Shown here: one piece after another, positions 8,367-17,387 of the stretch
Layout of the letters: each line of letters opens with the position of its first letter
Position numbering within the stretch: the first letter of the stretch is position 1
Source: Ophiothrix spiculata
Taxonomy: Eukaryota > Echinodermata > Ophiuroidea > Amphilepidida > Ophiotrichidae
Reading direction: 5' to 3' (one strand)
NCBI GenBank assembly: GCA_000969725.1
Contig: JXSR01S011152.1
Length of the DNA: 27,376 nucleotides
Notes under the pieces: generated by a model
Databases searched by the model: none
What the model was told of the DNA's origin: nothing
Seen by the model: the letters and a program-made list of their open reading frames with translations, nothing else
Program-made: the position numbers and the translations under genes

Positions 8367-9536
8367 TCATGATTTCCTTAAAGTAAGGGTCCTATTATAA
8401 AATTCATCAAATACTTCTTTTGGAAGAAGCACCTTTCCATCGGGATTATTTGGATCCTCTAGAGTCATATACACACGTTCATTTGTGTTACGTCTTTGTA
8501 ATGACACATAAACAGGATCTGATGCTAAACTAGGAGGAGTAGGAACATACCTTTGTCTCTGGCTGATATTAGATGACACATTGTGGTGTCTATAGCACAT
8601 GGCACAGGTTGTGATAATAAATGCAATAGTCAATAGACATGTGGCTACTGTAGATACTGTCAAATAGAAAATGATGTCAGAGGATGATGAACACTCATTT
8701 TGACAGTTTTCTACAGCTGGTTTAGCTGTTTGCAATTGAATGATACCTTTCTCGTTTGTAGATGGTAAATCAAAATCATTATTATGATTATTGCTGTCAT
8801 CTGATGAAGATATAACTGATATAGGCCCTATGTCACATGATTGCATGCAATCAGGGAACCCTTCACTTGTCATTTCACATCGGAATATAGTTCCATGATG
8901 AAGCTTTTGAATTACAAGATGTAGATTAGAAATAACGGAGTTACTTTCTGCAACTTCCGATGTCTGAAGTAAACCATACGTCGAGAGAGAACGCCATTGT
9001 AAGTCAACAATTGGAAATGTTTTTGGTGATGAACAGGAAAGATCTAACGAATCACCCACCGTGAGAATTACATTTTTTGCTTGATTTGTACAAAAGAGTT
9101 GTGACTTTTCAGGAAATGAATATATATGAATGTCAGTGGAGTCATGATCTAATGGGGTCGGAATTAAATTTACCATTCTTGAGACAGAACATGCGTATGT
9201 ACCAGTATCAGATGTTCTCATGTCCAACATAGTTAGAAAATATAAAACAGACCCATCTGCGGAAGTCCTTATAGATAGATACACTCTGTCTTGTACTAAT
9301 GAATCCGATATATGGGTAGATGACGTTATAGTTTCAGTGCCTCCTTCAGTTGTACGAGCCATAACAACCGTATCGCCATTTTGAAATTCATATATCTGAC
9401 ACTGTACGGCTAATATTCCGCCCACTATTGTCGGACGTATGGGTATAGTTACCTCAACTGTAGTTTCACTAATACATAAGTAGAACTTGAGTTGAAAAAT
9501 ACTGATAAGCGTTAGTATCACCTCCTTGTTTAGCAT
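8367..9536 (-). CDS. R3: ITAM-tailed two-Ig-domain membrane receptor
   Basis: 389 residues, collinear with R2 without gaps. Signal peptide about 1-22. Cys46/Cys116 in the V-like domain; Cys168, Trp181 and Cys220 in the second, with Cys149/Cys234 as the added pair. Odd point: Cys230 (FPDC instead of FPDR) gives this member an extra, probably unpaired ectodomain cysteine four residues before Cys234. Stalk C278-x3-C282; transmembrane helix about 288-313; ITAM tyrosines 343 and 356; C-terminus RKS where most copies have RKT. It lies 782 bp downstream in array order from R2 and 811 bp from R4, the second and third tightest spacings in the array. Confidence 0.9.
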   Translation of the reverse strand: MLNKEVILTLISIFQLKFYLCISETTVEVTIPIRPTIVGGILAVQCQIYEFQNGDTVVMARTTEGGTETITSSTHISDSLVQDRVYLSIRTSADGSVLYFLTMLDMRTSDTGTYACSVSRMVNLIPTPLDHDSTDIHIYSFPEKSQLFCTNQAKNVILTVGDSLDLSCSSPKTFPIVDLQWRSLSTYGLLQTSEVAESNSVISNLHLVIQKLHHGTIFRCEMTSEGFPDCMQSCDIGPISVISSSDDSNNHNNDFDLPSTNEKGIIQLQTAKPAVENCQNECSSSSDIIFYLTVSTVATCLLTIAFIITTCAMCYRHHNVSSNISQRQRYVPTPPSLASDPVYVSLQRRNTNERVYMTLEDPNNPDGKVLLPKEVFDEFYNRTLTLRKS

Positions 9537-9822
9537 CTTTACGAAGGCCGATACAAATCAAAAGGTTCAAAATCAAATAACAACAAACCTATTGACTGCA
9601 AATTGAAAAGCACAATCCTAGTATTCACTAGTTTGAATTCCTTGTCTCCCGTAATAATTCCTTCGTAAAATATGTAAATCCTGGCAAATATCAACAAAGG
9701 TTTAATCTATCCATTAAGTTGATTCATCTTATTTTTGATTCCAACATCTCTAACATCAGGAATCCTGAAAATAATGCGCATGCTCCCCTTACTTCTACAG
9801 CCACTGTACAAATGAAGTTATA

Positions 9823-9953
9823 ATGGCGTCGAGAAATACCTTAAATCATAATCCCCAACATTGAATATGAATATTTTAAAATATGTACGAATTTAGATAC
9901 ATATTCAATAGAACATTGTAATATGCATATAAAACAGAACTGTAGATGGCGTT
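9823..9953 (-). promoter_or_regulatory. Promoter cassette of R3
   Basis: A, ATGGCGTCGAGAAA, 9823-9836 (287 bp from the ATG); C, ACATATTCAA, 9899-9908; B, AACTGTAGATGGCGT, 9938-9952. Almost identical to the R2 cassette, including the bases between the elements, as expected from recent duplication. Confidence 0.75.
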
Positions 9954-10346
9954 ATCCGCTTTGATATATACTATTAAGAATTACAACAAACGTGCAATGA
10001 ATCTTACAAAGTTACAAAATTAAGACAATAATTAAAGCATGAAGATCCTGATCAGCAATTTGATCTAGCATCCACACAAAATACATACATTGATGGATAA
10101 AAAAATGAAAGTAAAAAGCCAAGACAAATAAAATCAACTATATAATTCTTCAAATTATCCATTACAGTCAGGGTACAAAAATGTCAAATTTTCCATTAAG
10201 TGAAACCAACAAACTATAAATGAGTTTTGAAATAATTAAACATTTGCTAAATGCGGTATGACAAATAGTCATGAAACAGGTTTTTTTTAATTTTGTAATT
10301 AATTTTTACATTGTTTTTTTTATAAAATGTTGATCATAAATGGCCA
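9954..10346. repeat. Spacer R3-R4, copy of spacer R2-R3
   Basis: Homologous to 8036-8366, with small insertions including an extra AAGACAAATAAAATCAACTA-like stretch near 10120 and longer T runs at about 10280-10320. No gene inside. Confidence 0.7.
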
Positions 10347-11513
10347 TCATGATTTCTTTAAAGTAAGTGTCCTATTATAAAATTCATCAAATACCTCTTT
10401 TGGAAGAAGCACTTTGCCATCTGGATTATTTGGATCCTCTAGAGTCATGTACACACGTTCATTAGTGTTTCGCCTTTGTAATGATACATAAACAGGATCT
10501 GATGCTAAACTTGGAGGAGTAGGAATATACCTCTGTCTTTGGCTAATATTAGATGACACATATTGGTATTTATAACAAATGATACAGGTTGTGATAACAA
10601 ATACAATGGTTAATAGACAAGTGACTACTGTAGACACTGTCAAGTAGAAAATTATGTTAGATTGTGAACAAATATCTGAACAATCTTCTGCTGCAGGCTT
10701 AGCTGTTTGTAATTGAACAATGCCTTTCTCGTGTGTAGAATGTAAATCAAACTCATCATTCTGATCATTGGTATCATCTGATGAAGATATTACAAATATA
10801 GGTCCTACTTCACATGATTGCATGCGATCAGGAAACCCTGCACTGGTTATTTCACAGCGGAATATAGTCCCATGATGACGCTTTTTAATCACTAGATATA
10901 GATTAGAAATAACATTATTAATTTCCACGGATTTTGTTGTCTGTAGTAAATCATATGTTGACAAAGAACGCCATTGTAAGTCTACAACTGGAATTGTTTT
11001 TGTTGATGAACATGAAAGTTCCAAATTATCACCCTCTTTAAGCATTGCACGTTGTGCTTGATTTGTACATACAGGTTGTGGCTTTTCAGGAAATGTGTAG
11101 ACCTGGACATCGGTCGAATCGTGATTTATCGTAGTTGTTATAAAATCTATCATTCTTGACACGGTACAAGCATATTTTCCAGTATCAGATGATTGTATAT
11201 CCAACATTGTTAGAAAATATAATACAGATCCATCCGTGTGAGGTTTTATAGCTAAATACACTCTATCCTTCAGAGACGAATCTAGGATATAGGTGCCTGA
11301 CGTTATTTTACCAGACCCTCCCTCAGATATACGAGCGATATCCACTGCATCGCCAGTTTGTATTTTCCATACTTGGCACTGTACAGCTAAAATACCATCA
11401 ACGATTACCGGACGTATTGGTATTGTTACCTCAACTGTAGTCTCACTCACGGATAGATAGAAATAGAGTTGAAAAACAGTGATAAATGTCAAAATGAACT
11501 CCTTGTTAATCAT
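10347..11513 (-). CDS. R4: ITAM-tailed two-Ig-domain membrane receptor
   Basis: 388 residues, third member of the R2-R4 subgroup. Starts MINKE with A at -3. Signal peptide about 1-22. V-like Cys46/Cys116; second domain Cys168, Trp181 and Cys220 with Cys149/Cys234. It keeps IW in the QCQVW context, where R2 and R3 have lost the Trp (QCQIH, QCQIY). Stalk C278-x3-C282 is followed by SQSN, one residue shorter than in R2 and R3. Transmembrane helix about 287-312. ITAM tyrosines 342 and 355. The C-terminus is LKKS. The 5' flank no longer aligns closely with R2 and R3 outside the cassette, so R4 is the older branch. Confidence 0.9.
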   Translation of the reverse strand: MINKEFILTFITVFQLYFYLSVSETTVEVTIPIRPVIVDGILAVQCQVWKIQTGDAVDIARISEGGSGKITSGTYILDSSLKDRVYLAIKPHTDGSVLYFLTMLDIQSSDTGKYACTVSRMIDFITTTINHDSTDVQVYTFPEKPQPVCTNQAQRAMLKEGDNLELSCSSTKTIPVVDLQWRSLSTYDLLQTTKSVEINNVISNLYLVIKKRHHGTIFRCEITSAGFPDRMQSCEVGPIFVISSSDDTNDQNDEFDLHSTHEKGIVQLQTAKPAAEDCSDICSQSNIIFYLTVSTVVTCLLTIVFVITTCIICYKYQYVSSNISQRQRYIPTPPSLASDPVYVSLQRRNTNERVYMTLEDPNNPDGKVLLPKEVFDEFYNRTLTLKKS

Positions 11514-11764
11514 GTTTGTAAGATTTGTGGCTTCAAGTCATAGAAATAGCAATATCAGGAAATCAAAACAGCAAACATAATGACCAAGGTAAAACTCTTG
11601 AACGAAGTCGTTCATTAAAAATGTAACCATTGGTAAGAAACAGACATGTAGCTTCCAGTGAAGAGAATAACCATCAATTTGTGCTAAACAGAAAGCAGCT
11701 GTATCCAATAGAAAACATCAAAATATCCACTGAATTAAACAGTCGCTGCATTTTTGAAGTCATA

Positions 11765-11888
11765 ATGGCGTCGAGAAATAACCTTCATTATACATTCTAC
11801 CGCATTAAATATGCGAATATTAACAAATTTACATATTCAAATGAAACGTCACAGTGACCCTTTAAACAACCAGACGTTAGATGGCGTT
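11765..11888 (-). promoter_or_regulatory. Promoter cassette of R4
   Basis: A, ATGGCGTCGAGAAA, 11765-11778 (252 bp from the ATG); C, ACATATTCAA, 11831-11840; B, GACGTTAGATGGCGT, 11873-11887. Confidence 0.75.
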
Positions 11889-12926
11889 TTCTCTGAAATG
11901 TATCTTAGTTTCGAAAATCAAGACATATTGGTAAACTGCAAAATTTACAAGTACAATCATAACTTAAGTAGGTGATCCGATTTGATCATAAAACATGTTA
12001 AAGTTTTCTTTATTTGGAGAAAATGCCATCACCAAAATAAATATCAAGACCAAAATTTAACTCAAGGGCCCATATAGAAAATTATACATACTTCTCGTTG
12101 TAAACATTTTTTTTATATTTTAACCATATCTCTTTAAAGAAACATATTTCTCGAAATCTCTAATTTGAATTTCAGAAAAGTAACAGAAATACTCGCCTTT
12201 CAATAGTTATGAAATAATCAAATACATATTTATAAGTTTAAAATGAAACTGACTGATAAAAGTATGATAACAAATAATAAATTTAACATTTTGCAATTGT
12301 TATATACAGTTCCAATTTTAATTACCTATGACATGATAATATATGCATACCATATCGTGTTTTATACGGGTTATAAGGTAAGCAAAATTTCAAGTTATTT
12401 CCATCATCTAATGTCTGAAATTTAAACCAAAAATTAAATTAAACTCAAATGCAAAAGTGATTTAAAACCAATGATCTGATATTTTTACAATGACAAGAGA
12501 TTGTGAATTCAATTTGAACTTTTGAAATAGTCCTTGAGATGTAAATAATAATGAAAACGATGCCTATAACACAGTTGTAAAATAATATACACTTCTACAT
12601 ATAAGCTAAGCTCAAATGTTTGGAGATGCGTTGTATTAACAATTTTGTTAAACCATTACCATGATTACTGAATCTATATATCACAGGTAATTGTAATCCC
12701 TAACAATTCTATTATCTTCTACGCGCAAAAACAAAGAATTCTTGGATTCTTTGTTTATGCGCGTTGAAGACAATAGACTCTCACGTACTTTGATTCGCAG
12801 GATTGATTCTTCTTTTTTGTATGTGAGATAAGAACAAATCGATAACTGTCAATTACGATTTTGTCAACTAAACCTCTGTTTTTAATGTGTTAGCTTACAA
12901 AACATTTGAACTCAGTAATATATAGA
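11889..12926. other. Spacer R4-R5 (from 11927 part of the duplicated segment)
   Basis: AT-rich spacer without a convincing gene. A 60-codon plus-strand ORF at 12243-12425 recurs unchanged at 13773-13955 only because the whole segment is repeated. A strong hairpin lies at 12717-12768. Confidence 0.5.
12717..12768. repeat. 23-bp inverted repeat (left copy)
   Basis: The arms at 12717-12739 and 12746-12768 contain ACGCGCAAAAACAAAG and its complement, with two mismatches and a TCTTGG loop. The right copy at 14247-14298 has only one mismatch. It could be a tiny foldback element or a stem-loop in a transcript of unknown function. Confidence 0.65.
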
Positions 12927-13406
12927 TTATGTTTTCCTTAAAGTCAATGTCCTATTGTAAAATTCATCAAATACCTCTTTAGGCAGAAGCACCTTTCCAT
13001 CAGGATTATTTGGATCATCTAGAGTCATGTACACGCGTTCATTGGTGTTTCGTCTTTGTAATGATACATACACAGGATCCGATGCTAAACTTGGAGGAGT
13101 AGGAACATACCTCTGTCTTTGGCTAATATTAAATGACACGTTGTGATGCTTATAACACATGATACAGGTTGTTATTATGAAAATAATAGTCATTAGGCAT
13201 GTTCCAACTGTAGAAATTGTCAAATAGAAAACTGTGTTTGAAGCAAAGCAGGCATTATCACAATCCTCCACATAGCCTAATGTTTGCAATGTATCCACGT
13301 CTAATGGCTTTGATGTTGCTATTCCTAGACTTGAAACATCATCATTTCTTAAAAGTCTTACAGAAATGGGGCCTATATCACATGATTGAATGCGATCAGG
13401 AAAACC
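12927..13406 (-). CDS. R5: receptor fragment cut by the gap, probable duplicate of R6
   Basis: Only the last 159 codons are present, from Gly in the GFPDRIQSC motif of the second Ig domain, through stalk (C-x3-C), transmembrane helix and ITAM tail. An open frame can be extended through the Ns to 13490, but those residues are meaningless. The protein is identical to the matching part of R6, with one synonymous difference seen (TCG against TCA for Ser in SDPV). It has no signal peptide, first domain or promoter cassette, since they would lie in the gap. It is best treated as the other allele of R6 or an assembly duplicate, not as an eleventh gene. Confidence 0.85.
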   Translation of the reverse strand, partial: GFPDRIQSCDIGPISVRLLRNDDVSSLGIATSKPLDVDTLQTLGYVEDCDNACFASNTVFYLTISTVGTCLMTIIFIITTCIMCYKHHNVSFNISQRQRYVPTPPSLASDPVYVSLQRRNTNERVYMTLDDPNNPDGKVLLPKEVFDEFYNRTLTLRKT

Positions 13407-13456
13407 NNNNNNNNNNNNNNNNNNNNNNNNNNNNNNNNNNNNNNNNNNNNNNNNNN
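13407..13456. other. Assembly gap, 50 N
   Basis: Exactly 50 undetermined bases. A round number is usually a placeholder of unknown true size. The flanking sequences overlap (see the duplicated segment), so the true gap may be negative. Confidence 0.98.
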
Positions 13457-14936
13457 ATTGGTAAACTGCAAAATTTACAAGTACAATCATAACTTAAGTA
13501 GGTGATCCGATTTGATCATAAAACATGTTAAAGTTTTCTTTATTTGGAGAAAATACCATCACCAAAATAAATATCACGACCAAAATTTAACTCAAGGGCC
13601 CATATAGAAAATTATACATACTTCTCGTTGTAAACATTTTTTTTATATTTTAACCATATCTCTTTAAAGAAACATATTTCTCGAAATCTCTAATTTGAAT
13701 TTCAGAAAAGTAACAGAAATACTCGCCTTTCAATAGTTATGAAATAATCAAATACATATTTATAAGTTTAAAATGAAACTGACTGATAAAAGTATGATAA
13801 CAAATAATAAATTTAACATTTTGCAATTGTTATATACAGTTCCAATTTTAATTACCTATGACATGATAATATATGCATACCATATCGTGTTTTATACGGG
13901 TTATAAGGTAAGCAAAATTTCAAGTTATTTCCATCATCTAATGTCTGAAATTTAAACCAAAAATTAAATTAAACTCAAATGCAAAAGTGATTTAAAACCA
14001 ATGATCTGATATTTTTACAATGACAAGAGATTGTGAATTCAATTTGAACTTTTGAAATAGTCCTTGAGATGTAAATAATAATGAAAACGATGCCTATAAC
14101 ACAGTTGTAAAATAATATACACTTCTACATATAAGCTAAGCTCAAATGTTTGGAGATGCGTTGTATTAACAATTTTGTTAAACCATTACCATGATTACTG
14201 AATCTATATATCACAGGTAATTGTAATCCCTAACAATAATATTATCTTCTACGCGCAAAAACAAAGAATTCTTGGATTCTTTGTTTATGCGCGTAGAAGT
14301 CAATAGACTCTCACGTACTTTGATTCGCAGGATTGATTCGTCTTTTTTGTATGTGAGATAAGAACAAATCGATAACTGTCAATTACGATTTTGTCAACTA
14401 AACCTCTGTTTTTAATTAGTTAGCTTACAAAACATTTGAACTCAGTAATATATAGATTATGTTTTCCTTAAAGTCAATGTCCTATTGTAAAATTCATCAA
14501 ATACCTCTTTAGGCAGAAGCACCTTTCCATCAGGATTATTTGGATCATCTAGAGTCATGTACACGCGTTCATTGGTGTTTCGTCTTTGTAATGATACATA
14601 CACAGGATCTGATGCTAAACTTGGAGGAGTAGGAACATACCTCTGTCTTTGGCTAATATTAAATGACACGTTGTGATGCTTATAACACATGATACAGGTT
14701 GTTATTATGAAAATAATAGTCATTAGGCATGTTCCAACTGTAGAAATTGTCAAATAGAAAACTGTGTTTGAAGCAAAGCAGGCATTATCACAATCCTCCA
14801 CATAGCCTAATGTTTGCAATGTATCCACGTCTAATGGCTTTGATGTTGCTATTCCTAGACTTGAAACATCATCATTTCTTAAAAGTCTTACAGAAATGGG
14901 GCCTATATCACATGATTGAATGCGATCAGGAAAACC
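13457..14936. repeat. Right copy of the 1480-bp duplication flanking the N gap
   Basis: Counterpart of 11927-13406. Beyond 14936 the sequence continues into the complete first half of R6, while on its left side it starts abruptly at the gap. 13457-14456 is non-coding, with the same 60-codon chance ORF and hairpin as the left copy. Confidence 0.85.
14247..14298. repeat. 23-bp inverted repeat (right copy)
   Basis: Arms 14247-14269 and 14276-14298 with a single mismatch (CGCGCAAAAAC against CGCGCATAAAC) and loop TCTTGG. It pairs better than the left copy. At two sites the left copy differs in one arm only. Confidence 0.65.
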
Positions 14937-15617
14937 TATGCTTTTCATTTCACATCGAAATGATGTACCATCATGCGTTTTTGAAATGGTGATGTAGACA
15001 CGTGCATTAATGGTGTCATCGTCTACATGTTCTGTTGCCGTAAGAAGTGTGTAGGTTGATAACGAACGCCATTGTAAGTTTACAGTAGGTACTGATTTAC
15101 GTGAAGAACACATTAATTCTAAAGAAGTTCCTTCTGTTAACAAGAAATTTGAAGGATTGCTTATACAAGTTGGCCACATTTTATCTGGAAATGAATATAC
15201 TTGAACATCAATCGATCCATGAGCTATAACAGACGGTAGACCTAGATCTTCCGATATTCTTGATACAGAGCATAAATATTTACCACTATCAGAAAGCCGA
15301 CTATCTAACATAGTTAAAAAGTACACTAGAGATCCATCAGTATACGTTCGTACTGCTAAATAAACTCTTTCCTTCAATGATAAATCTAGAATACTTGATC
15401 CTGATGTTATCTTCTTTCTTGACTCTTTTGTGGTTCGAAACATTTCTACCGAATCATCAGGTTGGCTATTCCATATTTGGCATTGTACAGCTAGTATCCC
15501 TCCTACTGTTACAGGACGAATAGGTATAGTAATGCCAACTGTAGTTTCACTCTCAGATAAACATAGCTGGATCTGAAAAACACCGACGGCAATAAATATG
15601 AACTCCGCGTTAACCAT
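14457..15617 (-). CDS. R6: ITAM-tailed two-Ig-domain membrane receptor
   Basis: 386 residues from the ATG at 15617. The frame stays open upstream only to a GTG (15629), and MVNAE aligns with the starts of R2, R10 and R11, so this ATG is preferred. Signal peptide about 1-22. V-like Cys46/Cys116. The segment after Cys116 is a little longer than in R2. Second domain Cys169, Trp183 and Cys221, with the added pair Cys151/Cys236. The stalk is the most divergent of the family (RLLRNDDVSS), but C276-x3-C280 is kept. Transmembrane helix about 285-310. ITAM tyrosines 340 and 353, with LDDPNNP instead of LEDPNNP. The next gene in the array (R7) is 1.77 kb away because a transposon lies between them. Confidence 0.9.
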   Translation of the reverse strand: MVNAEFIFIAVGVFQIQLCLSESETTVGITIPIRPVTVGGILAVQCQIWNSQPDDSVEMFRTTKESRKKITSGSSILDLSLKERVYLAVRTYTDGSLVYFLTMLDSRLSDSGKYLCSVSRISEDLGLPSVIAHGSIDVQVYSFPDKMWPTCISNPSNFLLTEGTSLELMCSSRKSVPTVNLQWRSLSTYTLLTATEHVDDDTINARVYITISKTHDGTSFRCEMKSIGFPDRIQSCDIGPISVRLLRNDDVSSLGIATSKPLDVDTLQTLGYVEDCDNACFASNTVFYLTISTVGTCLMTIIFIITTCIMCYKHHNVSFNISQRQRYVPTPPSLASDPVYVSLQRRNTNERVYMTLDDPNNPDGKVLLPKEVFDEFYNRTLTLRKT

Positions 15618-15899
15618 GATTGTCGACACACTGACAATCTAATCAGCAAGCATCGGCGAGGTAGTCTCAATTCAGTACAACTAGTATTAGAAGAAACGTT
15701 GGGTTTTACACATGAAATACAACCGAAGATAGCTGTGGTCATTCTGCCATCTTATTAACAAACGTATAAAAAATTTGCAGTTACTAATGTGATATCTTTA
15801 ATATGAAGGCAATGTAGACACATTCACCGGAGAAACATACCGGTATATTTATTTCTCTCAATTTCAACTTATACTGTGACAGTTGTGACTGTGCATTAA

Positions 15900-16023
15900 A
15901 TGGCGTCGAGAAATTGCATTTAATATGTTGTAATCAACATTGGATATGCAAAGCATCTCACTATTCATATATCTACATATTCAACATAAATATGATATCA
16001 ACATTGCGACCGTAGATGGCGTT
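15900..16023 (-). promoter_or_regulatory. Promoter cassette of R6
   Basis: A, ATGGCGTCGAGAAA, 15900-15913 (283 bp from the ATG); C, ACATATTCAA, 15975-15984; B, GACCGTAGATGGCGT, 16008-16022. An octamer-like TATGCAAA lies between A and C, near 15944-15951. Confidence 0.75.
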
Positions 16024-16258
16024 TTTATAAATTTCGTAAGTTTGATAGTCTCAGTAGAGATCAGACATATTGTACAGAAAAATCAAAATGTTGTACAAAT
16101 AGTGTTTCATGTATTTGACATAAAACACTATCATTTTAAAAGGAAACACTAAGAATTGGTTTTTACTAGCTTGCTAAATCGCTTAGCAAATGAAAGGAAG
16201 GGAATCAAACGAGGGATGTGAATTAACAAAAATGCATTTGATTACATTCAGTAATGTA

Positions 16259-17295
16259 CAGGGTGACCCAATGAACATTGTGCATGAAAACGATGCTGAT
16301 TTTTTTTTCATAAGTTGGGCATACCCATCTACTCAAAAATTAAATCATTCTATAGCATATGGTTTTGATCATCATCGTTGAAAATATCAAACAAATCCAT
16401 CGATGCAAACCAGAGATATCATCATTTTTGTATGCTTATATTTTCCTCCTGCACAATGGGAATCCTGTAGTAAAGCATGTTCACAAAGAACATGTAAAGG
16501 GTCTCTACATTAACAGTTGAGTAATTTACAGTGATAAAATTATATAAAAACCACATACTGTTCATCGCCCACATATGATTATTTTCTTTTGGAAAATACA
16601 AGTAAAGGTTGTAAAACAAGGTTATATTTACAATTACTCAATGCTTCATAATTTGCGAGCACTGAGATAAAGCTTTTTTTTTTTTGAAAACTTAAAAGTC
16701 GATCTAACAAAGTAAATGATTATCTAAAAACACACACAAAACAAGGAAAATTGTAAGAAATCTTCTATAAATTTGAATATCTTAGAATAAATTTGGTTGC
16801 TGTTTATATTGCTTCTATAAAAGAATAGTACTGTCTCTTAATAATCAATATAACATAAATTATTCACATGATATTTGTGTTTAAGTGATGTATTTTTTGT
16901 TCTTTTCTGATAGTTATTTAAACTTATGTTAGTGTTCGATTCTTCATAAGTTCATTTTCAAGTTTTTTCCTGGCCATTAAAACTCTGTATATCCCTCAAT
17001 CTGCCTCCAATCGCTGTTGATTCACCTTATTCTTACAGCACGATAGATTATTCACAGTAAATTTATCAAGCGTCGATTTTGTATGAATCCTTTTCATGCC
17101 CTTTGATTACATGCTTAACCACAGGATTCTCATTGTGCAGGGGGAAATAATAACGCAGACGTAATCGATGATTTTTCTGGTTTGCATGGATGGATTTTCT
17201 TGATATTTTCAACGATTGGCTATTATGGACTACGGGCTTTAGAATGATATAACCTTTGAGCAGCTGATGTGCACAATGTTTATTGGGACACCCTG
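16259..17295. mobile_element. Long-inverted-repeat DNA transposon (non-autonomous, TA target site)
   Basis: The element begins CAGGGTGACCCAATGAACA and ends with the reverse complement of CAGGGTGTCCCAATAAACA. TA stands immediately outside both ends (16257-16258 and 17296-17297), the target duplication of Tc1/mariner-type elements. The terminal inverted repeats extend about 250-280 bp inward. GCAAACCAGA, CTGCACAATG, GAATCCTGT, AAGCATGT and AATTTAC occur in order from 16400 rightwards and, on the other strand, from 17190 leftwards. No transposase is recognisable, so it is a foldback or MITE-like derivative. ORFs at 16422-16619 and 17066-17326 are parts of it. Confidence 0.7.
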
Positions 17296-17387
17296 TAGAA
17301 ACGCCTAGATTAAGATGTTTATACATGTACTTTAATACATATTACGATAATCAAGCTAAAATGGATATTGACTACACATATTATAAA

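Larger units (their letters stand above)
11927..13406. repeat. Left copy of a 1480-bp near-identical duplication flanking the N gap
   Basis: Each base from 11927 to 13406 corresponds to the base 1530 positions further on (13457-14936), without indels. By eye there are about ten substitutions, nearly all non-coding. The left copy ends exactly at the gap and the right copy begins exactly at the gap. This is the picture of two contigs whose ends overlap but were joined with a filler gap, for example because of heterozygosity. Confidence 0.85.

Noticed and set aside
13407..13490. Extension of R5 through the N run to a start near 13490
   Set aside because: The frame through undetermined bases and into the right contig is meaningless; the real fragment ends at 13406.
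12243..13955. Identical 60-codon ORFs at 12243-12425 and 13773-13955 as a conserved small gene
   Set aside because: They are identical only because the whole 1480-bp segment is duplicated around the gap. There is no independent sign of coding selection.
15618..15629. Longer N-terminus of R6 beginning MST
   Set aside because: The codon at 15627-15629 reads GTG on the gene strand. The ATG at 15617 aligns with the starts of the paralogues.
17066..17326. 86-codon minus-strand ORF upstream of the transposon end
   Set aside because: It is almost entirely within the right inverted repeat of the TA-flanked element. The matching left repeat does not preserve the frame.
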